This document shows, one piece after another, positions 52,178 to 60,402 of a DNA stretch of 64,000 nt (position 1 is its first letter; the number at the start of each line of letters is the position of its first letter). Made by a program: the position numbers and the translations under genes. The stretch is from assembly GCA_947493455.1 (NCBI GenBank), contig CANLRB010000008.1, forward strand, positions 87,173 to 151,172. The letters are read 5' to 3'. The notes under the pieces are model-generated. The model saw nothing but the letters and a program-made list of their open reading frames with translations. It made no database searches and had not been told where the DNA came from. Source of the DNA: an uncultured Pseudoalteromonas sp. (GTDB lineage Bacteria; Pseudomonadota; Gammaproteobacteria; Enterobacterales; Alteromonadaceae).

Positions 52178-52272
52178 CTTACTAGTTTATTAAGAGAAGC
52201 AAACGGCTTGGCTTGTTCTCTTTTGTCGCCCACTTTAGCCAAGCGGTTGTGCGTCATTGCATGGCGTTACAT
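52166..52272 (+). repeat. attC after the DUF998 cassette
   Basis: Inner arms CGGCTTGGCTTG and TAGCCAAGCGG, with CTTTTGTCGCCCAC between. Ends CATGGCGTTACAT. The left core is near AAGTGTAAC. Confidence 0.7.
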
Positions 52273-52302
52273 GTCTTATGTGTATTGCAACAAGGAGCAA
52301 TA

Positions 52303-52605
52303 ATGCAGTTTATAATTACAGCTTATGATTTTGAAGATGATGATGCGATTAATCGACGCTTAGCCAATCGTGAAGCGCATCTGGCGGGTATCGAAAAAAT
52401 GGTTAAAGAAGGTACTTTTTTAAGTGGCGGAGCTATTTTAAACAAAGAAGGAAAGATGGTTGGCTCGTCGGTTCATGTTGAGTTTTCTGACCGTTCTGGG
52501 GTGGATGCCTGGATCAAACAGGACCCTTATACGACCGGTAGGGTTTGGAATAAAGTCGAAATTAGTGAAGGGCGACTCTTTCCTGTCAGTAAATTTTTGA
52601 AGTAG
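52303..52605 (+). CDS. Cassette: YCII-related protein (YciI-like)
   Basis: 100 residues from the ATG at 52303 with AAGGAG seven bases upstream. QFIITAYDFEDD, REAHLAGIEKMVKEGTFLSGGAIL and DPYTTGRVWNKVEI match the YCII ferredoxin-like family with its His-Asp pair. Biochemical role unknown. Confidence 0.85.
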   Translation: MQFIITAYDFEDDDAINRRLANREAHLAGIEKMVKEGTFLSGGAILNKEGKMVGSSVHVEFSDRSGVDAWIKQDPYTTGRVWNKVEISEGRLFPVSKFLK

Positions 52606-52643
52606 CTCTTTGTAAATGTACACAAGTACAAAGGGCTTTTATT
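52604..52643 (+). terminator. Terminator at the end of the YCII cassette
   Basis: AGCTCTTTGTA (52604-52614) pairs with TACAAAGGGCT (52627-52637), followed by TTTATTTT. An internal terminator is unusual in a cassette array and may mark its functional end. Confidence 0.75.
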
Positions 52644-52666
52644 TTATACCTGAAGCTGACTCTTGA

Positions 52667-52772
52667 GTGTATAACTAAGCAAGATAAGCATGCTAAGGAG
52701 TCATTTTCTAGGGCTTAAGCGGACTCCGCATTACCACAACCATCGCTTGCTAAGCCCCAATTTAGCGTTTTT
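52667..52772 (+). repeat. Last clear attC-like element
   Basis: GTGTATAACTAAGC at the left, GGGCTTAAGCGGACTCCGC and GCTTGCTAAGCCCC arms inside, and TTTAGCGTTT at the right. Outer cores are poor. The 330-bp gap from 52606 to 52934 holds this and the terminator; I see nothing else in it. Confidence 0.45.
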
Positions 52773-52934
52773 TTTATTTCGACACGCGTTCTGGGAGTCC
52801 ATAAGGCACTCTCATTATCAAAAATAATCACCATAAATCTATTACCATAAAAATATCAGCCAGAAATCATATAAAAATCAAGTGTTCGCTCAACCTGCAA
52901 AGTAAATTTAGTGCTTCTAAGACAAGGAGTGAGT

Positions 52935-53813
52935 ATGAAGTTTATTTATAGTTTAGGTGTGTGTTTTCTTATAACGTTGTTCTTTTGCGGCACAAGTTAT
53001 AGCCAGAACACATCTTCTTCCTCCCAACAACATTATTTTGGTCATAAACCGCCAAGTAATGTTGCTGAATTATTTCCGCTAGATGCTGCATTTGAAAAAG
53101 GCTGGCAGCTCAGTGATGAAATAGGTCCAAATATGGATGAGTTCTATATGGTTAGCACCCATGGCGCAGCGCATTTACCTACAGTTATTGTTTTTGCAAA
53201 AGAAAATAGAGTGTGGAAAAAGCATGATTTTTACGCAACGCTCAGTGGCGGTGATGATGTTTTATACTCGGAGAAAAAATATATAGAGCGAGTTGGTTCG
53301 GGTTGGTCAAAGATGAAAAGCCTCGGCCCTATGATTGACAGAGATGAGCTGGGTATTATGCGCCTGTCAGCGTCATCAAATGGGACCTATGTTTTTGACG
53401 ATGCACAACGCAATAGTGATGTGATCCGCATATCACATATCAAAAATGGCAAGCGCGAAAAGCCAAAGCGATTAGCTAAACACATTAATACCGGAAAATG
53501 GACTGCGCACCCGTTTATTGCGCCTGACGATTCCTATTTAATTTGGGATTCAGAAAGAGAAGAAGGGTATGGTGATTCCGATATTTATATTAGTTTTCGG
53601 CAAAAAGATGGGTCTTGGGGAGCTGCAATTAATTTGGGTGACAAGATAAACACCGAACACGTTGAAAATGGCGCGTTTGTGACATCCGATGGAAAGTATT
53701 TATTTTTTGGTAGATCGCATGAAAAGTTTAGAGAGGATGGCAGCTCATACTGGGCCGGCGGAAAGCATTGGATTGACGCTAAGATTATTGACGAGCTAAG
53801 AGCTAAGCAATAA
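52935..53813 (+). CDS. Secreted PD40/WD40-like beta-propeller protein
   Basis: 292 residues from the ATG at 52935 (AAGGAGTGAGT just upstream). Signal peptide ends near TSYSQN. The C-terminal part has PD40 text: AHPFIAPDDSYLIWDSEREEG, YGDSDIYISFRQKDGSWG and NGAFVTSDGKYLFFGR. Found in many secreted or outer-membrane-associated proteins of marine bacteria; role unknown. It is outside the clear cassette array. Confidence 0.78.
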   Translation: MKFIYSLGVCFLITLFFCGTSYSQNTSSSSQQHYFGHKPPSNVAELFPLDAAFEKGWQLSDEIGPNMDEFYMVSTHGAAHLPTVIVFAKENRVWKKHDFYATLSGGDDVLYSEKKYIERVGSGWSKMKSLGPMIDRDELGIMRLSASSNGTYVFDDAQRNSDVIRISHIKNGKREKPKRLAKHINTGKWTAHPFIAPDDSYLIWDSEREEGYGDSDIYISFRQKDGSWGAAINLGDKINTEHVENGAFVTSDGKYLFFGRSHEKFREDGSSYWAGGKHWIDAKIIDELRAKQ

Positions 53814-54021
53814 GTGTGTTTGCTATTCAGTCATAATTGAACTGTATATTATGACTGAATAGAATCATTCTCGATTCACATCAATAGCAAATACGAAGTA
53901 AACCAAGTTGGCCCGTTAATTTAGTAGTTGGATTCATTTCGTTATTTGTCAAAATTACAGAATTTAACTGGGCTTATCGATAAGCTCAAAATTTTATTTA
54001 TAACTAACTAGAGTGTTTCAT

Positions 54022-54387
54022 ATGAAAATGAATTATTTTGTGTTCGGCACAAATAACAAACAAAACGCAGTTTTATTTTACGACCAACTATTTGACGGTT
54101 GTGGATTAAATAAAGTTCACGATCAGGGGCGAATGACCCTTTGGGGCAATCAGGATTTTATGTTCGCAATTGCAGAACCGTTTGATGGCGAGCCTGCGTC
54201 AAATGGAAATGGCACCATGCTCGGTCTGCATGTGGACTCGGTTGCAGAGGTAAATCGACTACATCTTAAAGCAATTGAGTTAGGTGGTGTTTGTGAGGGG
54301 GAACCAAGAGTGCGCTCTAACATGCATTCAGCGTATGTTAGAGATTTAGACAATAACAAAATATGTTTTTATACAAGTAACACATAA
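54022..54387 (+). CDS. VOC-superfamily (glyoxalase/bleomycin resistance-like) protein
   Basis: 121 residues from the ATG at 54022; a GTG three codons earlier is also possible. MNYFVFGTNNKQNAVLFYDQLF and the late MHSAYVRDLDNNKICFYTS show the beta-alpha-beta-beta-beta units and terminal Glu-like metal position of VOC proteins. Enzymatic role unknown. An attC-like site overlaps its stop, so it is probably a cassette. Confidence 0.8.
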   Translation: MKMNYFVFGTNNKQNAVLFYDQLFDGCGLNKVHDQGRMTLWGNQDFMFAIAEPFDGEPASNGNGTMLGLHVDSVAEVNRLHLKAIELGGVCEGEPRVRSNMHSAYVRDLDNNKICFYTSNT

Positions 54388-54476
54388 CAACGCTTAACTA
54401 GTAAAGCGAGTCGCTGATATAATTTGGTACAAACCTTTGTCGGTTTCGGTCAAGATTTTGTAATGCCACGTTATTT
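54380..54476 (+). repeat. attC-like site between the VOC and metallo-beta-lactamase genes
   Basis: Opens AACACATAACAACGC like a cassette left end and closes TGCCACGTTATTT with a GTT core at 54470. The inner arms are weak. It lies 66 bp before the lactamase start codon. Confidence 0.55.
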
Positions 54477-54542
54477 AGCAGTGACATTAATTTTGTACTG
54501 TTAAATAATAACTATAACGCAACGTAAAAGGTTAATTAGATC

Positions 54543-55298
54543 ATGCGACTGCTCATGCTGTTTTTCATCGTTACTTATCCAGGATTTCTGTTTGCCCACG
54601 AAAAGTCTGCCGATAGCAAGCTACCAAACCTTGAGATAACACAAATTGATGAGGGAGCATTTTTACACAAATCCTATAGCCAAGTTGAAGGGTGGGGATT
54701 GGTAAGCTCTAATGGGCTGATAGTTGTTGATAATAACAGTGCGTTTGTCGTTGATACGCCGTGGTCAGAACGCGATACCGCAAAGCTAGTTAATTGGATT
54801 AAAGCAAAAAACTATACATTACTTGGCAGTATGTCAACGCACTCTCATGAGGACCGAACCGCAGGGATCAAATGGTTAAATAACCATTCAATTCCAACCT
54901 ACGCAACCAAGCTCACCAATGAGTTATTAATAAAAGAAAACAAAACACCTGCGATACATGCTATGAGTGGGACTGAGTTCTCATTAGCCAATGGACTTGT
55001 CGAGGTTTTTTATCCCGGTGGTGGTCACACCATAGATAACGTGGTGGTATGGTTGCCTAAATCAAACATACTGTATGGTGGTTGCTTTGTTCGCAGTCTT
55101 AAGTCGGGCAGTTTAGGCTATACCGGCGAAGCCCATATTGAACAATGGCCAAAGTCAGTGACTAAGGTTATGGCACGCTACCCAAACGCTAAAATTGTGG
55201 TTCCAGGTCATGGTTCAAAGGGTGATACGATGTTACTAACACACACTAAAGCACTGGCCACGCAGGAATTTGAAAAACGTCGCAAAGCTAGTTTATAG
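54543..55298 (+). CDS. Subclass B1 metallo-beta-lactamase
   Basis: 251 residues with a signal peptide ending near LFAHEK. All six zinc ligands of subclass B1 are present: His100, His102 and Asp104 in THSHEDRTAG; His162 in YPGGGHTIDNVVVWLP; Cys181 in LYGGCFV; His223 in VVPGHG. The GWG of VEGWGLVSSNGL and the SIPTYATKLTNELL helix align with IMP- and VIM-type enzymes. Expected to hydrolyse beta-lactams, including carbapenems, in the periplasm; activity is inferred from the family. It sits beside the integron array, 66 bp after an attC-like site. No clear attC follows it. Confidence 0.92.
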   Translation: MRLLMLFFIVTYPGFLFAHEKSADSKLPNLEITQIDEGAFLHKSYSQVEGWGLVSSNGLIVVDNNSAFVVDTPWSERDTAKLVNWIKAKNYTLLGSMSTHSHEDRTAGIKWLNNHSIPTYATKLTNELLIKENKTPAIHAMSGTEFSLANGLVEVFYPGGGHTIDNVVVWLPKSNILYGGCFVRSLKSGSLGYTGEAHIEQWPKSVTKVMARYPNAKIVVPGHGSKGDTMLLTHTKALATQEFEKRRKASL

Positions 55299-55388
55299 CT
55301 TTTGCGCATTTTCGAAGTTTTGTACCTTAATAAGTGTGTTTCATCATGTAAAAAGCATTTACAGTAATGTGATAAATGGAGATTAAGT

Positions 55389-55649
55389 TTGGATTCCTCA
55401 GTTGATAAATATGGAGCGTGGAGCATTGTTGGCGACAATATTTTGGTTCATGCTATCGATTCGCATATTACTGAATTTTTACCTCAAGATGAAATAGACG
55501 ATTTGACCGCATTTATAGATCAGGTATTTACGGTTAATCACATCAATACTGATGGGTCTATGGTGATAACAAAAGAAACGAAGTGCGCTGATGGATTAAT
55601 TGTCGGCCACGACTTGGCTATTTTTCCTGCTGGCGCAGAATTAGTTTAA
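55389..55649 (+). CDS. Small hypothetical protein
   Basis: 86 residues from a TTG at 55389 with GGAG eight bases upstream. Acidic and soluble, with no transmembrane segment. LPQDEIDDLTAFIDQVFTV suggests a helix; FAGAELV-type C-terminus. No family recognised. Confidence 0.5.
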   Translation: MDSSVDKYGAWSIVGDNILVHAIDSHITEFLPQDEIDDLTAFIDQVFTVNHINTDGSMVITKETKCADGLIVGHDLAIFPAGAELV

Positions 55650-55715
55650 TTAATGGGTATTACAGCAAGTATTTAGCTGAATTGGCATTACATTAAGTAT
55701 TTTTTATTCAAATAT

Positions 55716-55745
55716 GTAAAAGGCACTCAATTGAGTGCCTTTTAC
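55716..55745. terminator. Bidirectional terminator, perfect 15-bp palindrome
   Basis: GTAAAAGGCACTCAA is followed immediately by its exact reverse complement. A-rich and T-rich flanks on the stem make it work in both directions, between convergent genes ending at 55649 and 55753. Confidence 0.85.
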
Positions 55746-55752
55746 ATTGTGA

Positions 55753-58527
55753 TTAACGAATGCGACGTATGCGTACTGCCGCAATGAGCATGAACAGTAA
55801 GCCACCTAGTGCACCACTCGATGATGACTTAGCGGGTTCTGGTTGTGGCTCAGGGTCCGGATCCGGTGCTGGTGGTGCAACAACCGTAACATTAATGGTG
55901 TCTGTACCTGCAGCGCCAAGGCTATCGGTGACAGTGAGTTCAAAAGTGAGCTCGGCTGATACTTGGCCACTTTGTAACGTCATTGCGTTAGTATTTGTGT
56001 TACTCAGCTGGACACTAGGCCCTGCTGTTTGCTGCCATGAATACGTTTTTTGATCTTGTTGATCATCGGTTACAGATAATGGCGTGAGGGTATGCGCTAC
56101 ATTAGTCGCTATTTCAATATCATTACCTAAATCAACCATAGGCGCTTGGTTAGTATCGTCATCTAAAATACTTACGATGATTTCGCTTTGGCTACTCGCA
56201 ACTAAGTTATCATCGCTCGTCAGCTTTATTTTAAATTGCTCGGTCGACTCAAATTGGTCATCGTCGAGTATTGTCACCACTAAAGTACGGTTAGTAACGT
56301 CGCCGTCAGCCCATGTGATGGTGCCGCTTGGTGGCACCACATCCGATGTATCCGCGTCAATAAATTCGGTACTGTAATTAACGGTAAGTGAACCAAACGA
56401 GCCGCCAGCGCGAGATAGTTCAACTTCAAACTGATTGTCGTTTTCACCGACTTGTAATGATGACCGAATAAAACCAGCAAGGCCTTTGCTAGACTCTCCA
56501 TTGATATTGATTTGCGCAATATTAGCATCGCCTAGATTAGCATTTGGGCTTGGATTCGTGAGCTTTACAAAAAAGCTGCTTTTGAATGTATCGTTATCAT
56601 CTAAAATGGTTAAGTTAATAAACTTACTGTCGGTTTCATTGGCACGCCAGGTCAGTGTTTTACTGTCATTGCCTAAAGTAAATGCCGCCCCTAACTTCGC
56701 TTTACCATTGAGAACTTCAAAATCGACTGAGACTTCTTGGTCGACAGCGGCTGGCTTTTTCACTTCAAGCGCAATTTGCTCGCCGCGCTCAATAAGCACT
56801 GAGGTATCGTTAAATGCGATTTGGGTGGTATTGTCGCGTGTGTTGTCTTTGAGTATATACAGACCACTTTGAATGTCACTTATCAATATATTACCCGATG
56901 GTAAATAAGGGTATACACCCCAAGCACCACTGTAAGTTGAACTATTTGATGTTGGAAATGTATCAAAGTAGCCCACTTCTTGCGGCTCAGTTGGATTACT
57001 GATATCTAAAATAGTTAAACCGCGTTCATAGTTTGAAATGTAGTAGCGATTGCCGCGTACAAAACCGTTGTGATCAATACTTTGATTGTCTGAGACCCAT
57101 TTGCCAACCACAGTTGGGTTATTTAAGTCGGCAATGTCGAGAATACGCACCGTTGTATTCAAGCCACCAAAGCGCTCATCCCACTCGTCATGCACATAAA
57201 CATATTGTTTATTTTCATGCCACCAGCCAGAGTGAATGTATTGGAACTCTTTATCAACATCGTTATAGCCGACGGCACCGAGTTGGTTGCTCGTCGAAGC
57301 ATCCGATGTATTCCACAGGCGAATTTCATCTTCATTGAAGTCAATAAATACGTGGCAGTATTCGGTACTTGTTTGGCAATCGCGGTTAGCACGTTCGTCG
57401 TCAACCACTAAACTAGTGGCATCGTGCGTATAGTTTGAGCGGTTGCTTGAAATCGGCGAATAGCTGCGCTGAATATCAATTGGGTTATCAAGTGAAAATG
57501 ACGTAAAGGCACCGCCAAATGAGCGTGAACCGACAATTTGTAACTGTGGTTTATGATCATTGAGAGGCAAGTTTAAGCTGTAATCAACATTACTAATATA
57601 GACATTATGCGCTGCGCTTTCTCGTTGGCTTGTGGTGGCAAGCGAAATTGAAAACGGTAAGTTGTTGAGGTCGATAATTTGAATACCGCTGCCATTGGCT
57701 TCTGATGTAATGTACGCATAGGCTTGATAGGCGTTGAGCGTATCATCATAGTATTGCAGCACTTTGATATCACGCCAGGTCGTTGACGGACCTGAGATAT
57801 GGCCGACTAATGTTGGTTCAGTTGGGTTTGTGACGTTATAAACACGTGTGCCATCTGAGAAACCCATAATGGCGTATTCTGAATTATCATTTAAATCAAC
57901 GTGACCCCAAATATCGTTGCCAGCGGAGGCTCCTGGTAGTGGCACATGAGCAAGCAAATCAACATTTTGACATGGAAAACCGCTCGCGCTGCCGTTGCTA
58001 CAAGCTATATTCGATTGAGCTTGTGAGAGCTGTTCGTACTTAGCCAGCTTTTGCTTTAGTGATGCAGATATCGCCACCGACTTGTGATCTGCCAGTACTT
58101 TAAAGCCTTTTTGATGAAGTTGCTCGCGATAGCTATGTGGTACACCGACAATGGTGGTTTTATTGACATCAGGGTTTTGTACTTGAAAGTGATCAAAACG
58201 GTTATAACCACCCAGTATCGGAACCAGTTCGCTGGTTAAATAAAATAAGTCAGATTCATTAGCAAGTGCGTACTCACCGCTTGCAACAAGTACTTTGTCG
58301 CCTTTATTTGCTTTGGTCACCGCGTAGGAGATGGTTTTACACGGTCTTACGGGATTATTACAGTGGCCAACGTCGCGGCCATTCTTTGCGACAAAGCGGG
58401 CTTTGTCGTGTTCGGCATGCGCAAAGCTGTAATCGCTCACTACGAGCAAACTAAATGCAAGTAGCGATAGGCTTTTTTTAGCTAACATATGTCTATCCAT
58501 GTCAATTTCATTATGATAAATATACAA
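55753..58527 (-). CDS. Choice-of-anchor-B surface protein with Calx-beta domains and C-terminal sorting signal
   Basis: 924 residues (in-frame ATGs at 58500 and 58488 are also possible starts; the signal peptide LSLLAFSLLVVSDYSFAHA follows the last). A short DUF1565-like part (GHCNNPVRPCKTISYAV) precedes the choice-of-anchor-B propeller (about 190-600, repeats such as LLILDISNPTEPQEVGYFDT). Two or three Calx-beta-like modules (ending LDDDNDTF / ILDDDQFES / SILDDDTNQ) and a PKD-like domain come next. The end is Pro/Glu-rich, then SSSSGALGGLLF, a hydrophobic stretch and a basic tail, resembling GlyGly-CTERM sorting signals. Probably exported and surface-anchored. Divergent from mbnP. Confidence 0.85.
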   Translation of the reverse strand: MYIYHNEIDMDRHMLAKKSLSLLAFSLLVVSDYSFAHAEHDKARFVAKNGRDVGHCNNPVRPCKTISYAVTKANKGDKVLVASGEYALANESDLFYLTSELVPILGGYNRFDHFQVQNPDVNKTTIVGVPHSYREQLHQKGFKVLADHKSVAISASLKQKLAKYEQLSQAQSNIACSNGSASGFPCQNVDLLAHVPLPGASAGNDIWGHVDLNDNSEYAIMGFSDGTRVYNVTNPTEPTLVGHISGPSTTWRDIKVLQYYDDTLNAYQAYAYITSEANGSGIQIIDLNNLPFSISLATTSQRESAAHNVYISNVDYSLNLPLNDHKPQLQIVGSRSFGGAFTSFSLDNPIDIQRSYSPISSNRSNYTHDATSLVVDDERANRDCQTSTEYCHVFIDFNEDEIRLWNTSDASTSNQLGAVGYNDVDKEFQYIHSGWWHENKQYVYVHDEWDERFGGLNTTVRILDIADLNNPTVVGKWVSDNQSIDHNGFVRGNRYYISNYERGLTILDISNPTEPQEVGYFDTFPTSNSSTYSGAWGVYPYLPSGNILISDIQSGLYILKDNTRDNTTQIAFNDTSVLIERGEQIALEVKKPAAVDQEVSVDFEVLNGKAKLGAAFTLGNDSKTLTWRANETDSKFINLTILDDNDTFKSSFFVKLTNPSPNANLGDANIAQININGESSKGLAGFIRSSLQVGENDNQFEVELSRAGGSFGSLTVNYSTEFIDADTSDVVPPSGTITWADGDVTNRTLVVTILDDDQFESTEQFKIKLTSDDNLVASSQSEIIVSILDDDTNQAPMVDLGNDIEIATNVAHTLTPLSVTDDQQDQKTYSWQQTAGPSVQLSNTNTNAMTLQSGQVSAELTFELTVTDSLGAAGTDTINVTVVAPPAPDPDPEPQPEPAKSSSSGALGGLLFMLIAAVRIRRIR

Positions 58528-58559
58528 GACTCAGCATTCATCGAACAAGGGCCGTCGTT

Positions 58560-59240
58560 GTGAGAAACGGATTATTTTGTATACTTTTGTTAACCGCAGT
58601 CATCAGTGGCTGTTCACAGCCTAAAAACACACGATTAACAATTAAACCAGTTTATTTGGGTCAGTCGCTCGACTGTTTGTCAAAGCCAATTGAAACGCTG
58701 CTTTTTTATTTATCTGACTTTCGTAGCGAACACGCGTTAACAATAAAACCGTCAAACCATGCAAGTGATAACGTAGTCTTACTCGGCACAGATTGTGGCG
58801 AGTTTAATCACTGGCAGGTCGATTTAAATGGTGAGCTGAGCGGCGGTACGTTGCAATTTACTCTGGGTGTACCATTTAGCGACAATCATCAAAACCCACT
58901 AACCGCGAGCACGCCACTCAATGTGAGTGAGATGTTTTGGAGTTGGCAACTCGGTCATAAATTCTTTCGCCTTGATAGCAGTGATGGTTTTTCATATCAC
59001 TTAGGCAGTACAGGGTGCAAAAGTGCATCGCGCTTACGTGCACCAAAAGATGAATGTATCAATTCAAATCGGATTACGATCACTATTGAGAATTACGACG
59101 TAAATAAACCGATTATATTGAATCTCGATAGGTTACTTCAGGGGGTCGATACAGCGCAAACATGTATGAGTGAGCAAGATAGCGCAGTGTGTAAAACGCT
59201 CAGCGAGAATTTGAGCCAACATGTATTTTATACGGAGTGA
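58560..59240 (+). CDS. mbnP: MbnP-like copper protein (four-Cys, diheme-enzyme partner)
   Basis: 226 residues from a GTG at 58560. A lipoprotein-like signal (TAVISGCSQ) leads into the four-Cys motif family: LDCLSKP, GTDCGEFNHWQVDL, GSTGCKS, KDECINSN. MbnP proteins of this 'metallo-mystery pair' type bind copper and are substrates of the partner diheme enzyme, which oxidises a conserved Trp to kynurenine (shown for Methylosinus). The next gene, six bases on, is that partner. No methanobactin genes are here, so the role is in general copper handling. Confidence 0.85.
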   Translation: MRNGLFCILLLTAVISGCSQPKNTRLTIKPVYLGQSLDCLSKPIETLLFYLSDFRSEHALTIKPSNHASDNVVLLGTDCGEFNHWQVDLNGELSGGTLQFTLGVPFSDNHQNPLTASTPLNVSEMFWSWQLGHKFFRLDSSDGFSYHLGSTGCKSASRLRAPKDECINSNRITITIENYDVNKPIILNLDRLLQGVDTAQTCMSEQDSAVCKTLSENLSQHVFYTE

Positions 59241-59242
59241 GC

Positions 59243-60322
59243 ATGCGTTTATTTTTACTATTACTGTGCGTAATTGCTGTGATTGGTTGTAAAAAAGAAG
59301 AAAAACCCTATCAATGGCAGATCCCAGCGGACTTCCCAAAGCCGACAGTGCCGGCAAACAATCCAATGTCAAATGCCAAGGTCGAGCTGGGCCGTCATTT
59401 GTTTTATGATAAAAATTTATCGGCTAATCAAAAACAAAGCTGTGCCGGTTGCCATCAACAAGATCGCGCATTTGCTGAAATGATCCCAACCTCAATTGGC
59501 TCGACGGGCCAGCTACATCGTCGTAATTCACAAGCGCTCGTCAATATTGCCTACAATAAATCTCTCACTTGGGCTCACTCTGAATTACAAACAATCGAGG
59601 CGCAGGTGTTACTTCCCATGTTTGGTGAAGACCCCATTGAATTAGGCATTACAGGTCATGATGAACAAGTACTTGCCCGGTTTAATACTGCCCAGTATCA
59701 CGCACTATTTGAAAAGGCGTTTGGTGATGAGCAGGCAAGTTTTGATCGTATCGCTAAAGCCATTGCAAGTTTTGTGCGCAGTTTAGTGAGTTTTGACAGC
59801 CGTTTTGACGCGTATGCCTACAAAATGCAAGATGATGCGCTCACAGAGTCAGAAATGCGTGGAATGGATTTGTTTTTCTCAGAACGGTTAGAATGCCATC
59901 ACTGTCATGGTGGTTTTAATTTCACACAGTCAACCAGTCATGAAAAACAAATTTTAGATCGCCATGCTTTTCATAATACCGGTTTATACGATGTTGATGG
60001 CAAGGGGAGTTACCCCAAAAAAGATCAAGGGTTGATAGAGATTACACTCGAACCCCGCGATATGGGTAAGTTTCGCGCGCCAACCCTGCGTAATATTGCG
60101 TTGACTGCCCCGTATATGCATGACGGTAGCATAGCGACTTTGTCTCAAGTCATCGACTTTTATGCGCGTGCTGGTAATGGTAATGTCAACACCAGTCAGT
60201 TTGTTAAAGGCTTTGAATTAACGGCTCAAGAAAAAACTGATTTATTGGCCTTTTTACACGCGTTGACCGATGAAGCCTTTATAAAAAATCCGCAGCATAG
60301 TAATCCCTTTAAGCCGCATTAA
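59243..60322 (+). CDS. mbnH: MbnH-like diheme cytochrome c peroxidase-family enzyme
   Basis: 359 residues from the ATG at 59243 (GGAG six bases upstream; a GTG at 59237 overlaps the mbnP stop). A lipobox (VIAVIGCKK) is followed by two c-type heme sites, CAGCH and CHHCH. The MauG/BCCP fold shows HLFYDKNLSANQKQSC, FRAPTLRNIALTAPYMHDGS and a conserved Tyr/Trp region. Family members form a bis-Fe(IV)-like state to modify the partner's Trp. Paired with mbnP. Confidence 0.88.
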   Translation: MRLFLLLLCVIAVIGCKKEEKPYQWQIPADFPKPTVPANNPMSNAKVELGRHLFYDKNLSANQKQSCAGCHQQDRAFAEMIPTSIGSTGQLHRRNSQALVNIAYNKSLTWAHSELQTIEAQVLLPMFGEDPIELGITGHDEQVLARFNTAQYHALFEKAFGDEQASFDRIAKAIASFVRSLVSFDSRFDAYAYKMQDDALTESEMRGMDLFFSERLECHHCHGGFNFTQSTSHEKQILDRHAFHNTGLYDVDGKGSYPKKDQGLIEITLEPRDMGKFRAPTLRNIALTAPYMHDGSIATLSQVIDFYARAGNGNVNTSQFVKGFELTAQEKTDLLAFLHALTDEAFIKNPQHSNPFKPH

Positions 60323-60402
60323 GCGGCTAGCATCGGGCAGTTTGGTTGCATTTTTATATTTTGAAAGTATATTGTATGCAAATTTAATTGTGAGATGTCA
60401 GC

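Larger units (their letters stand above)
42078..52772 (+). mobile_element. Chromosomal integron: intI, attI and cassette array
   Basis: An IntI-type recombinase on the minus strand, a LexA box, an attI junction at 43382/43383, and a row of small plus-strand genes each followed by a 60-105 bp imperfect palindrome ending in a GTTRRRY-like core. In the first cassettes the nine bases at the start of the cassette are repeated as reverse complement at the start of its attC, as the cassette model requires. The right boundary is uncertain: attC quality falls off after 49 kb, and a further attC-like site is at 54.4 kb. Confidence 0.9.

Noticed and set aside
54022-54387. VOC protein as a bleomycin or fosfomycin resistance gene
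   Set aside because: Only the general fold is visible; the family has many unrelated functions, so no resistance call is made.
55760-57411. Several plus-strand frames of 70-145 codons opposite the choice-of-anchor-B gene
   Set aside because: No ribosome binding sites or domains; the minus-strand protein has clear repeats and a sorting signal.
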